This document shows, piece by piece, positions 18,593-26,947 of a stretch of DNA of 64,000 bases. A program made the position numbers and the translations under genes. Each line of letters begins with the position of its first letter. Positions within the stretch are counted from its first letter, which is position 1. The stretch is from contig JAKASG010000002.1 in assembly GCA_021828285.1 (NCBI GenBank), positions 1 through 64,000 of the forward strand, read 5' to 3'. Under the pieces are notes generated by a model. That model saw only the letters and a program-made list of their open reading frames with translations, was not told the origin of the DNA and made no database searches. This DNA comes from Acidobacteriota bacterium. GTDB taxonomy: Bacteria > Acidobacteriota > Terriglobia > UBA7540.

Positions 18593-19998
18593 TTTTCGAG
18601 CGCTCCCACGCGAGGCGTTCGCTCGCGCAGTCCTTCCAGAATCTCTTCGCCCAGCCTGCCGACGCTTCCGGCCCCGATCGTCAAAAGCAGGTCGCCCGGC
18701 CGCGCGCCGGCAACCGCAGCTTCGACCGCCGACCGCTCCGATGGGACGTACTCGGCGCGGCGGAAGCCCAGCTCACGCATTCGCTCCAGCAGCCGTTCGG
18801 CCGTCACGCCGGGAATGGGCGGCTCACTTGCAGGATAAATATCCAGAACGAAAAGATGGTCGCAGGCTTCAAAGCAGCCCGCGAAATCATCCATCAGCAT
18901 TTTCGTGCGCGTAAAGCGGTGCGGCTGAAAAATCGCCAGAATGCGGCCGGGGCGCCGCAGGCGGGCCGCTTCAAGCGTCGCGCGAATTTCATTCGGATGA
19001 TGGCCATAATCATCCACGACGGTCACGCCGCCCGCCTCACCCTTGACTTGAAAACGGCGGTCCGCACCGCGAAAACTCTCCAGGCCTCGCCTCAATTCGT
19101 CCGCAGTCAGTTCGAGCTCGAGCCCGACCGCCAGCGCGGCAAGAGCGTTCTGGACGTTGTGCCGTCCGGGAATGCGAATCTCAAACCGGCCGAGGGACTT
19201 TCCTCGATCGCTTACTTCGAAGGAAGCCCCCGCGGGACCGAGCTCGACATTTGAAGCCGTCACGTCCGCTGTGCATTCGATTCCATAGGTGATGGCTCGG
19301 CGCCTGAGCGAGGGCGCAATGCTTTCGAAGGCAGTTCGCCAGGGAGGGTCTACGCAAGCCACGATCGCACCGTAAAAGGGGACTTTGTTCAGGAACGCTG
19401 CAAACGCCTGCTCGATTTCTTCGAGGTCGCGGTAACGATCGAGATGCTCCCGATCCATGTTGGTGACGACGGCAATCGTGGGCAGCAGATGGAGGAACGA
19501 CCGGTCGCTTTCATCCGCTTCGACCACCATGAACTCGCTTTTGCCGAGCCGTGCGCTTGAGCCGAAGCTGTCGAGGCGCCCGCCGATCACGGCCGTCGGA
19601 TCGAGTCCCGCTGCGGCCAGAAGGACGGCAATCATCGAAGTCGTGGTCGTCTTGCCGTGAGCGCCGGCCACCGCGATGCTGAACTTCATGCGCATCAACT
19701 CCGCCAGCATCTCCGCACGCGGAATGACGGGAACGCCTCGCCGTTTCGCTTCAAGAATTTCAGGGTTCTGCAAGGAAACGGCGGAAGAAATCACGGCAAC
19801 CTGCGCGTCATTCAAATTCGCCGCCATATGCCCTTCGTGGATTCGCGCGCCGAGCCGCGCCAAGCGTTCGGTGACGGCCGTCAGTTTCGTATCCGATCCG
19901 GAGACTGAAAAGCCCAGGTTCAGCAGAACCTCAGCGATGCCGCTCATTCCGCTGCCGCCGATGCCTACAAAATGGATGCGCCGAATTTTCCCGAGCAT
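18589..19998 (-). CDS. murC: UDP-N-acetylmuramate--L-alanine ligase
   Basis: First amino-acid ligase of peptidoglycan precursor synthesis, adding L-Ala to UDP-MurNAc with ATP. 469 residues: Rossmann-like N-terminus HFVGIGGSGMSGIAEVLL, ATP-binding P-loop GAHGKTTTTSMIA and the central-domain VVEADESDRSF. Separated from murG by 85 bases with no gene in them. No murB or ddl accompanies it, so those functions must be encoded elsewhere. Confidence 0.97.
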   Translation of the reverse strand: MLGKIRRIHFVGIGGSGMSGIAEVLLNLGFSVSGSDTKLTAVTERLARLGARIHEGHMAANLNDAQVAVISSAVSLQNPEILEAKRRGVPVIPRAEMLAELMRMKFSIAVAGAHGKTTTTSMIAVLLAAAGLDPTAVIGGRLDSFGSSARLGKSEFMVVEADESDRSFLHLLPTIAVVTNMDREHLDRYRDLEEIEQAFAAFLNKVPFYGAIVACVDPPWRTAFESIAPSLRRRAITYGIECTADVTASNVELGPAGASFEVSDRGKSLGRFEIRIPGRHNVQNALAALAVGLELELTADELRRGLESFRGADRRFQVKGEAGGVTVVDDYGHHPNEIRATLEAARLRRPGRILAIFQPHRFTRTKMLMDDFAGCFEACDHLFVLDIYPASEPPIPGVTAERLLERMRELGFRRAEYVPSERSAVEAAVAGARPGDLLLTIGAGSVGRLGEEILEGLRERTPRVGALEK

Positions 19999-20083
19999 GG
20001 ATAAATCGTCCTTCGTTGGCTGCTGAAGGCGCTCGCGGCCTTCCGCGCGTCATCGGCCGACGGCTCTTCTTCGCCGCCGGATG

Positions 20084-21232
20084 TCACCGTACAAGCTCTT
20101 CCACGCAATCCGCAATTTCGCCCGCTGCACCGGGACGTGTGAGCGATTTGGCGCGGTCTTCCATTTGCCGCAATCGGTTCGCATTCCCGAGCAAATCGAG
20201 AATTTCACCGGCCAGACGCTCCGGCGTCAGATCCGCCTGCGGCAGCACGCGCGCCGCGCCCGCACGCTCGAACGCCAGCGCGTTGGCCATTTGATGCTGG
20301 TCGGCAGCTCCGGGAAACGGAACAAGCAGCGCCGCACGGCCGGCCGCGGCAATTTCCGCCACGCTCATCGCTCCGGCCCGGCCGACCACCAGATCGGCGC
20401 GCGCAAAAGCCGCGGGAACGTCCTCAATGAAAGCATGAACTTCCGCGGCCACACCCGCGCTCCCGTAAGCGGCACGCACCGCATTATAGTCTGCTTCGCC
20501 CGTTTGGTGAATGAAGCTGAGCGGCTGCGACGAGAGCAGCGGCAGAGATTTTGCAACCGCCTCATTGATCGCGTGTGCACCCTGGCTTCCGCCGATGACC
20601 ACCACGGTGAAGGGAGCTCGATGCGGCTTAGCCGGCACTTCAAAAAACTCCTTGCGGACGGGATGGCCCGTCCATCGCGCTTTCGCTCCGTAAAACCGCG
20701 CCGCCTCTTCAAAGCCGACGGCTGCAATGCGGACAAAAGGCCGAAGCACGCGGTTGGTGAATCCCGGGAGAGCATTCGGCTCGATCAGCAAGGCCGGAAT
20801 TTTCTTGAGCGACGCTATCAGCATTACCGGTCCGGCGGCGTATCCGCCCATCCCCACGACCACGTCCGGCCGAACCTCCTTCAAAACCGCAGCCACTCTC
20901 ATCCCGCTCCGAGGGAGCAATAACAGGTTGCGAAGCAGCCTGGCTCCGCGAATTCCTTTGAGCCCTGCCGCGGGCGCCGTGCGCAGCGGAAATTCCGTGA
21001 TGAGCCGCGCTTCGAGTGCTCGGCCCGTGCCTAAAAAAATGATTTCATTGGCGATCACCGGCCGAGCGGTATCCCTCGCGCGCTCGCGCAACAGCCGTGC
21101 AACCGCCAGCGCCGGAATGATGTGACCGCCGGTTCCTCCCGCAGCGACCAGCACGCGAATCCGGCGCTTCGCACCCTCCTCCATCCGCGAGCCTCGCTCC
21201 GCCATTCCCTGACCCACCGCCGGCGCCGTCAT
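20084..21232 (-). CDS. murG: Undecaprenyldiphospho-muramoylpentapeptide beta-N-acetylglucosaminyltransferase
   Basis: GT28 glycosyltransferase that makes lipid II from lipid I at the inner face of the membrane. 382 residues from ATG 21232; the N-terminal VAAGGTGGHIIPALAVA and the acceptor/donor-site segments GMGGYAAGPVM, GGSQGAHAINEAV and the GRAGAMSVAEIAAAGRAALLVPFP region are intact. Two further in-frame ATGs (21205 and 21184) are possible starts; none has a strong Shine-Dalgarno. Follows ftsW by 34 bp. Confidence 0.96.
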   Translation of the reverse strand: MTAPAVGQGMAERGSRMEEGAKRRIRVLVAAGGTGGHIIPALAVARLLRERARDTARPVIANEIIFLGTGRALEARLITEFPLRTAPAAGLKGIRGARLLRNLLLLPRSGMRVAAVLKEVRPDVVVGMGGYAAGPVMLIASLKKIPALLIEPNALPGFTNRVLRPFVRIAAVGFEEAARFYGAKARWTGHPVRKEFFEVPAKPHRAPFTVVVIGGSQGAHAINEAVAKSLPLLSSQPLSFIHQTGEADYNAVRAAYGSAGVAAEVHAFIEDVPAAFARADLVVGRAGAMSVAEIAAAGRAALLVPFPGAADQHQMANALAFERAGAARVLPQADLTPERLAGEILDLLGNANRLRQMEDRAKSLTRPGAAGEIADCVEELVR

Positions 21233-21266
21233 AGGGCGCCCTGCCCGCCTTCGAAGCGTTCACCGC

Positions 21267-22358
21267 TCAGCTCGTGTTCTGCGAGATGTTCAACAAAATG
21301 CCCATCTCGATCAGGCTGAAGACCAGCGAGGAACCGCCGTAACTGATGAACGGCAGCGGAATGCCTTTGGTGGGAAGCAAACCCACGACGACGCTGACGT
21401 TCACAAGCGCCTGAATGACAATCATCGCCGTCAGCCCGAGGGCCAGAAGCCGGCCGAAATCGTCTTTCGCCCGAAAAGCGGCGCGCAGCCCGCGCCACAA
21501 AATCACGCCGAACAGACCCAGCACCACGAGTCCGCCAATCAATCCCAGCTCTTCGCCGATCACACCGAAAATAAAATCCGTCTGCGGCTCAGGCAGGAAG
21601 AAAAGCTTTTCTTTGCCTTCCATTAATCCGACGCCCAGGATGCCGCCGCTGCCCACCGCAATATACGATTGGATGATCTGGAATCCCGCCCCAAGCGAGT
21701 GAGCATAAGGGTGAAGAAAGGCCAGGATCCGCCGGTAGCGATAGCCCACGTGGAAGACGAGCCAGTAAATCGCCGGGATCGACGCGACCACGGCATAAGC
21801 CATATAGGCGACGCGCAAACCCGCTGCAAAAAGCATCGCCCCAACGATCACCGCGAGCGCGAGTGCAGTGCCGAAATCCGGTTCGCGCAGCACCAGCAGA
21901 ACGTCGAGGCCCGCGATCAGCCCCACGGGCAGGAGCGTTTCGCTCCAGTCGTTCACCCGGTTCTTGCGCAGGCTGAGAAAGTAAGCGAGAAAAATGATGA
22001 GCACGATTTTAGACAGTTCGGAGGGTTGGAACGTGGCTGGGCCGAGATGAAGCCAGCGGTGGGTATCGTGGTTCAGGCTCGAGAAGAGCACGAGCACGAG
22101 AAGAATCAATTGCAGGCCGAGCGCCGGAAAAATCAGCATCGGATTTTTCAGCCTTCGGTAGTCTACGTTCATCACGCCGACCATCAGTAAAAGCCCGAGC
22201 GTCGCCCACGCAACCTGGCGAACGAGGAAGTAGGTGCTCGAATGATATTGCTGGGCAGCGATGACCGCCGAAGCGCTGTAAACCATCACGATGCCGAAAA
22301 GAACAAGACAAACGACTGCGCCGAACAGCACTCGATCCGCTTCAAGCCGCCGCGCCAT
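21267..22358 (-). CDS. ftsW: Lipid II polymerase FtsW (SEDS family)
   Basis: Polytopic SEDS glycosyltransferase that polymerises septal peptidoglycan together with FtsI. 363 residues and about ten membrane helices; conserved segments are VGGILGVGLMEGKEKLFFLPE, TDFIFGVIGEELGLIGG and the C-terminal TKGIPLPFISYGGSS. Starts five bases after the murD stop, so the two are probably translationally coupled. Confidence 0.96.
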   Translation of the reverse strand: MARRLEADRVLFGAVVCLVLFGIVMVYSASAVIAAQQYHSSTYFLVRQVAWATLGLLLMVGVMNVDYRRLKNPMLIFPALGLQLILLVLVLFSSLNHDTHRWLHLGPATFQPSELSKIVLIIFLAYFLSLRKNRVNDWSETLLPVGLIAGLDVLLVLREPDFGTALALAVIVGAMLFAAGLRVAYMAYAVVASIPAIYWLVFHVGYRYRRILAFLHPYAHSLGAGFQIIQSYIAVGSGGILGVGLMEGKEKLFFLPEPQTDFIFGVIGEELGLIGGLVVLGLFGVILWRGLRAAFRAKDDFGRLLALGLTAMIVIQALVNVSVVVGLLPTKGIPLPFISYGGSSLVFSLIEMGILLNISQNTS

Positions 22359-22363
22359 CGCTG

Positions 22364-24067
22364 CTATCGCTCCTCCCGGGAAGAAGCCCGCGCACGGCGT
22401 TTGGCGCTCCGCGTCGCAGCGGATCGGGAGACATCCTCGCGCGGGCGCACTTCATAATTCATCGGCTCATCCGCGGGCTCTTCCGCAGGCCCGAAGTCCT
22501 CGAATACCGGCAAAGGCGCGGGTGAAGGCGCCTCGGGCAAATCTGTGCGGGAAAATTCTTCCGCGCTCACTTCAAAGACATATTCAAGCTCGCGAGCCTC
22601 GGAAGCTTCCTTCTCCGTCGCCGCCGGAGCTTCCGGAGGCATTTCAACGGCGGAGGGCGAAGGCGGAATCTTCGCCGATTCCGAGACGAGGGACAAAGGC
22701 GGCGACGCTTCACGGACAAGGTGCAAGACCTGCTGCTTGAATGCACGGCCGCGCTCTTCAAAGTCGTGGAATTGGTCGTAGCTCGAGCAGGCGGGCGCAA
22801 GCAGAACCGTATCGCCGGGCGCGGCACGGTGGAAAGCTTCGCGCACTGCAACGTCCAGCGTGCCGGCCGGGATGATTTCGGCGTGCGGGCCAAGCTCGCG
22901 AGCGATGATTTCCGCCGCCGATCCGATCGTCAAAATTTCCCGCACTCGCCCGCCGAGCAACGGAACGAGCGGGGCATAGGGCGCGCCCTTATGCTTTCCC
23001 CCGAGAATCAGATGGACGCCCCGCTCAAAACTCGATAGCGCCTTCGCAGCGGCATCCACACTGGTCGCTTTCGAATCGTTATAAAATTTCACGCCGCGCA
23101 CCTCGGCGACGAATTCCAGGCGGTGCTCGACGCCCTGGAAATGCCGCGCCGCGCGGCGCACGGAGGCGAAATCACCGCCGACCGCAGAAGCCGCGGCCAC
23201 TGCCGCAAGAACATTTTCGAGATTAAAATCGCCGCGCAATCGAACGTCGCTGACGTCCGCCACCACGCGCTCCAGTCCGTCAAGCCGCCAGAGAATCTCT
23301 CGGTTCGAGATGAACGCCCCCTCGGGCAGCTCGCGGCTCCGGCTGAAGAAAATTTTGCGCGACCGAACCGCGTCGGAAAGAGCCGCAACCCGGGGATCAT
23401 CGGCATTCAAAATTGCGATGTCGTCTTCGGTTTGATTACGGAAGATTTGCGCCTTGGCCTGGATATAAGCGTCAAACGTCGGATGGCGGTCGAGATGGTT
23501 CGGAGAGAGGTTCAAAAGCGCCGCGACGCGGGGGTGGAAATCACGAATCGCTTCCAATTGAAAGCTGCTGAGCTCGGCGACGACGATGGAATCCTCCGTC
23601 AAGCGCTCGACAACGGAAATGAGCGGCACGCCCACGTTCCCGGCCATTACAACGTCGAAACCCGATTCTTCGAGCATTTTTGCCGTCAGGACCGTCGTCG
23701 TTGTTTTACCGTTCGATCCGGTGATGCCGATCAAGCGGCCGCGGAGATACGCCCCGGCGAGTTCGATCTCAGGGATCACCTCCATTCCCTTTCGCCGCGC
23801 CTCGGCGAGCGGCGCAAGATCCCACGGCACGCCGGGGCTCACGACAATCAGATCCTGGGCGAGGAACGTTTCCGCGCGGTGGACTCCTGTTTCGATCCCC
23901 GCTTTCAGGCCGAGCAGCTCTCGGACCTCCGCCTGGAGCACGGCCGGCGAGCGCGAGTCCGTGGCTATAACGAGCGCACCGTGCGCGGCAAGGAAACGCG
24001 CCGCCGCAAGGCCGCTGCGGGCCATGCCGACCACCAGAACGCGCCGTCCTGCGAGCGGTTTCACCAC
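22364..24067 (-). CDS. murD: UDP-N-acetylmuramoyl-L-alanine--D-glutamate ligase with a long acidic C-terminal tail
   Basis: Adds D-glutamate to UDP-MurNAc-L-Ala. Residues 1-454 are a complete Mur ligase (VVGMARSGLAAARFL; P-loop GITGSNGKTTTT; SPNHLDRHPTFDAYI; KFYNDSKATSVDAA; LLAPACSSYDQFHDFEERG). Typical MurD proteins stop here, at about 450 residues. This one continues for about 113 residues (genomic 22367-22705) rich in Pro, Glu and Ala, with hydrophobic spots LEYVFEVSAEEF and PLPVFEDFGP and a basic end (SAKRRARASSREER). The frame is uninterrupted. Starts are two adjacent GTG codons (24067, 24064) overlapping the stop of the upstream ribbon-helix-helix gene. Confidence 0.95.
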   Translation of the reverse strand: MVKPLAGRRVLVVGMARSGLAAARFLAAHGALVIATDSRSPAVLQAEVRELLGLKAGIETGVHRAETFLAQDLIVVSPGVPWDLAPLAEARRKGMEVIPEIELAGAYLRGRLIGITGSNGKTTTTVLTAKMLEESGFDVVMAGNVGVPLISVVERLTEDSIVVAELSSFQLEAIRDFHPRVAALLNLSPNHLDRHPTFDAYIQAKAQIFRNQTEDDIAILNADDPRVAALSDAVRSRKIFFSRSRELPEGAFISNREILWRLDGLERVVADVSDVRLRGDFNLENVLAAVAAASAVGGDFASVRRAARHFQGVEHRLEFVAEVRGVKFYNDSKATSVDAAAKALSSFERGVHLILGGKHKGAPYAPLVPLLGGRVREILTIGSAAEIIARELGPHAEIIPAGTLDVAVREAFHRAAPGDTVLLAPACSSYDQFHDFEERGRAFKQQVLHLVREASPPLSLVSESAKIPPSPSAVEMPPEAPAATEKEASEARELEYVFEVSAEEFSRTDLPEAPSPAPLPVFEDFGPAEEPADEPMNYEVRPREDVSRSAATRSAKRRARASSREER

Positions 24068-24249
24068 AGTCCGCGCCTCTCCCGCCGCGCGAATCCGTTT
24101 CTGCGCAAATGGACGGAAAGGATTTCGGAAACCACTTCAGAAAGCGAGCGGCGCGCGCGGCGCGCCAGGCGCCGCGCCGCGCGCAGCGTGGCGCCATCGA
24201 GCGTCAGGCTGACCCGCGTCGGATTGCGGAACGATTTGGGACGCCCCAT
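24061..24249 (-). CDS. Small ribbon-helix-helix DNA-binding protein inside the dcw cluster
   Basis: 62 residues. A basic N-terminus (MGRPKSFRNP) leads to a beta strand TRVSLTLD, helix A (GATLRAARRLARRARR) and helix B (SLSEVVSEILSVHLRR), the CopG/Arc-type ribbon-helix-helix layout, ending in an Arg-rich tail. Such proteins bind palindromic operators as dimers and often repress their own promoter. AGGA lies seven bases before the ATG. Immediately upstream is a near-consensus promoter whose -10 box lies inside a perfect palindrome. The 3' end overlaps the murD start. I infer an autoregulator of the murD-ftsW-murG-murC-ftsQ-ftsA-ftsZ half-operon. An orphan antitoxin is the alternative, but no toxin gene is present. 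Confidence 0.75.
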   Translation of the reverse strand: MGRPKSFRNPTRVSLTLDGATLRAARRLARRARRSLSEVVSEILSVHLRRNGFARRERRGLW

Positions 24250-24259
24250 CGGCGATTCC

Positions 24260-24276
24260 TGCGCATTTTATGCGCA
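24260..24276. promoter_or_regulatory. Perfect palindrome, candidate operator of the ribbon-helix-helix protein
   Basis: TGCGCAT (24260-24266), spacer TTT, ATGCGCA (24270-24276): seven-base arms with no mismatch. It covers the -10 hexamer of the promoter next to it and reaches the expected transcription start, a position where a bound repressor would block RNA polymerase. Association with the adjacent regulator is inferred. Confidence 0.65.
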
Positions 24277-24293
24277 CTTATATCGTTTGTCAA
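24265..24293 (-). promoter_or_regulatory. Internal dcw promoter driving the RHH gene and murD to ftsZ
   Basis: On the minus strand TTGACA (24288-24293, perfect consensus), a 17-base spacer and TAAAAT (24265-24270, five of six). It sits entirely in the 51-bp gap between the mraY stop and the RHH start. The predicted transcription start is near 24258, only about ten bases before the start codon. Confidence 0.75.
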
Positions 24294-24300
24294 GCCAGAC

Positions 24301-25431
24301 TCAGCGCAATTTCAGCGTGGTGAGCGCGAAGAGCGCGAACACCAGCGCCGCGATCCAAAACCGGGCGATAATCTTTGATTCCTTCCACCCGAGCAATTCG
24401 AAATGGTGGTGAAGCGGCGCCATCTTGAAGATGCGTTTCCGGCGCAGCTTGAAGGAAGTCACCTGCAGAATCACGGAAAGCGCCTCAATGACGAAAATGC
24501 CGCCGATAAAGGGCAAAAGGAGCTCCTGCTTGATGATGACGGCGATGGCGGCGATGGCGCCGCCGAGCGCGAGCGACCCGACGTCGCCCATGAAAATCTC
24601 TGCCGGATAAGCGTTATACCAGAGGAATCCCAGACTCGAACCCACCATCGCGCCGCAAATGACGGTGATTTCGGCGGCGTCGGGCAAATGCTCGAGCTCG
24701 AGATAGCGCGAGAGCACCGCATTGCCCGCGATGTAAGTCAGGACGGTGAGCGCCGAAGCGGCGATGATGATGCATCCGATAGCCAGGCCGTCGAGCCCGT
24801 CGGTGAGATTGACGGCATTCGATGAGCCCACGACGACAAGAAGAACGAAGATCAGGAAAGGCGCGAAGGCCAAGGGGAACGTCCAACTGGTACGCTCGAG
24901 CGACGCCAGGATAAAGGTGGGCTGAATTTGCTTGAAAAATGGAAAACTGAGCGTCGTCGAATAGATTCCGCGCGCGGTCATATACACCAGAATCATTCCA
25001 AAGACGAAGGCGACGAGTGACTGGAGGACGAGTTTGTTCCGGGCGGTCAGGCCCAGGTTATGCCGCCGGCGAACTTTCTGGTAATCATCCCAAAATCCGA
25101 TGGCGCCGAAGGCGGTCATCACCGCGAGCACCAGCCAGACGAAAGGATTGCGCAAATCGGCCCAAAGAAGCGTTGGAATGATGACGCACACATTGATCAG
25201 GACTCCGCCCATGGTGGGCGTGCCCGCTTTCGCCTGATGAGCTTTCGGGCCTTCTTCGCGAATGAATTGGCCGATTTGGAATTGCTTGAGTTTGCCGATG
25301 ACCCATGGCCCGAGCACCATGGATAGAAACAGCGCCGTGAGGCTCGCGTAGGCCGTGCGAAACGTCACGTACCGGAAGAGATTCAGGATGTGGAGGCGAG
25401 TATGCCCCGCGAGATATACGAAATAGAACAT
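24301..25431 (-). CDS. mraY: Phospho-N-acetylmuramoyl-pentapeptide-transferase
   Basis: Integral-membrane enzyme transferring phospho-MurNAc-pentapeptide to undecaprenyl phosphate to make lipid I. 376 residues and about ten membrane helices. Catalytic and signature segments are present: [32 protein letters not shown], the [12 protein letters not shown] loop and the HHHFELLGW segment near the C-terminus. 24 bp downstream of murF. Confidence 0.97.
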   Translation of the reverse strand: MFYFVYLAGHTRLHILNLFRYVTFRTAYASLTALFLSMVLGPWVIGKLKQFQIGQFIREEGPKAHQAKAGTPTMGGVLINVCVIIPTLLWADLRNPFVWLVLAVMTAFGAIGFWDDYQKVRRRHNLGLTARNKLVLQSLVAFVFGMILVYMTARGIYSTTLSFPFFKQIQPTFILASLERTSWTFPLAFAPFLIFVLLVVVGSSNAVNLTDGLDGLAIGCIIIAASALTVLTYIAGNAVLSRYLELEHLPDAAEITVICGAMVGSSLGFLWYNAYPAEIFMGDVGSLALGGAIAAIAVIIKQELLLPFIGGIFVIEALSVILQVTSFKLRRKRIFKMAPLHHHFELLGWKESKIIARFWIAALVFALFALTTLKLR

Positions 25432-25455
25432 GGGAACACCGCAACGCGCCGGGCT

Positions 25456-26871
25456 CTACTCCGGCTTGCGCATTTCCGCAGGCGCACCGGCAAGCGCCTG
25501 CGTCACTCCTTCCAAATGTACACCTCTCGAACCCTTGACGAGCACGACGTCGCCGGGCTCGAGAATTTTCCGGCAAAATTCCGCCGCTTCCGCCGCGCCG
25601 GCAAAAAAGAGAGCGCGTTCCCGCGGAAGTCCCGCTTCGACGGCCCCTTCAACAAAAAACCGCGCGTCACCCCGAACGGCAATCAGCCAATCGGCGTTTA
25701 TTGCAGCCATCTTCCGCCCGACGGCGCGGTGAAGCTCAGGCGAAGTCTTGCCGAGCTCAAGCATTTCTCCTGCAACGACGATGAGCCGGCTCGCTCCCGG
25801 CCATTCAGCGAGCGTTTCCAGCATTCGCTCCATGGCGCGCGGATTCGAGTTGTAAGAATCGTTGAGGAGAGAAATGCCGCCGGGCAAAACGATCACTTCG
25901 TTCCGCTGGGCCATTGCACCAAAGCTCAAAAGCGCTTCCCTCGCCTCGTCCGCGTGCACACCGAACACGCCGGCGACGGCAAGCGCGGCAAGCGCATTCT
26001 CGACATTGTGCCGGCCGGGAAGGCGAAGATGGAATTCACCCGTCATAAGATTTCCTCGAACGCGGAACGAACTTCCGCCTCCGTCAAGCGTTTCAATCGC
26101 TTCGGCGCGGACGTCGGCCTTCGGACTCATCCCGAATGTCGCGACTCGCCCTCCGAACCCTTCCCTGAATTTTCGAACGCGCGAGTCGTCTTCATTCAAG
26201 ACGGCCGTGGGATCTCCGCGCTCACGCGAAAGATTCTGGATCAGCTCTCGTTTTGCCGCCGCAATGCCCTCGACGGAATCGAAAAAAGCGAGATGGACGG
26301 GTGCGACGTTGGTGACGACGCCGACGTCGGGTTCTGAAATGCGCGCGAGGCGCGCGATTTCTCCCGGCGCGGACATGGCGAGTTCGACGACGGCCAGATC
26401 GTGCACGGGCTCGAGTGCGAGCAAAGCCTGGGGCAGCCCGAAGAGATTGTTCAGATTTCCGGGCGACTTCAAGACGGAAAAACGTGTCGAGAGCAGCGAG
26501 GCGGTCATTTCCTTGGTCGTTGTTTTGCCTGCGCTGCCTGTGACGCCGACCAATCGCCCGCCCCATCGCCGTCTCACGGAGCAGGCGAGATTTTCAAGCG
26601 CTTCGGCGGTGTCGCGGACCGCGATCAGATCCGGCTGGAGATCCCCGCTCGCCCAGCGCAAAAAGTCGTCGCACACGACCGCGCCGGACGCGCCGCTCGC
26701 CATCGCCGCGCGCACAAAATCGTGGCCGTCGAATTTCGGTCCTTTGATCGCGAAAAAAAGCTGGCCCGGCTTGATGGTCCGCGAGTCGATCGAATAGCCG
26801 GTGGCCATGCGTCCCGCGCCCTTCCAGCGGGAGCTCAGAATCTTCGCGACCTCCTGGAGATCGAGCTTCAT
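25456..26871 (-). CDS. murF: UDP-N-acetylmuramoyl-tripeptide--D-alanyl-D-alanine ligase
   Basis: Adds the D-Ala-D-Ala dipeptide to the UDP-MurNAc-tripeptide. 471 residues: N-terminal YSIDSRTIKPGQLFFAI substrate-binding domain, P-loop GVTGSAGKTTTKEM, and the C-terminal segment NDSYNSNPRAMERML. The frame is open a further 312 bases upstream into murE, but the family N-terminus begins at ATG 26871 (MKLDLQEV), so that start is used. No strong Shine-Dalgarno is seen. Confidence 0.96.
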   Translation of the reverse strand: MKLDLQEVAKILSSRWKGAGRMATGYSIDSRTIKPGQLFFAIKGPKFDGHDFVRAAMASGASGAVVCDDFLRWASGDLQPDLIAVRDTAEALENLACSVRRRWGGRLVGVTGSAGKTTTKEMTASLLSTRFSVLKSPGNLNNLFGLPQALLALEPVHDLAVVELAMSAPGEIARLARISEPDVGVVTNVAPVHLAFFDSVEGIAAAKRELIQNLSRERGDPTAVLNEDDSRVRKFREGFGGRVATFGMSPKADVRAEAIETLDGGGSSFRVRGNLMTGEFHLRLPGRHNVENALAALAVAGVFGVHADEAREALLSFGAMAQRNEVIVLPGGISLLNDSYNSNPRAMERMLETLAEWPGASRLIVVAGEMLELGKTSPELHRAVGRKMAAINADWLIAVRGDARFFVEGAVEAGLPRERALFFAGAAEAAEFCRKILEPGDVVLVKGSRGVHLEGVTQALAGAPAEMRKPE

Positions 26872-26947
26872 CGAGTTTCGGGTGCGGGCCTCCGTTCCCG
26901 CAAATGCTATGATGCCGCGTGCCGGGCGGCGTGCGCCAATGAGGGCA

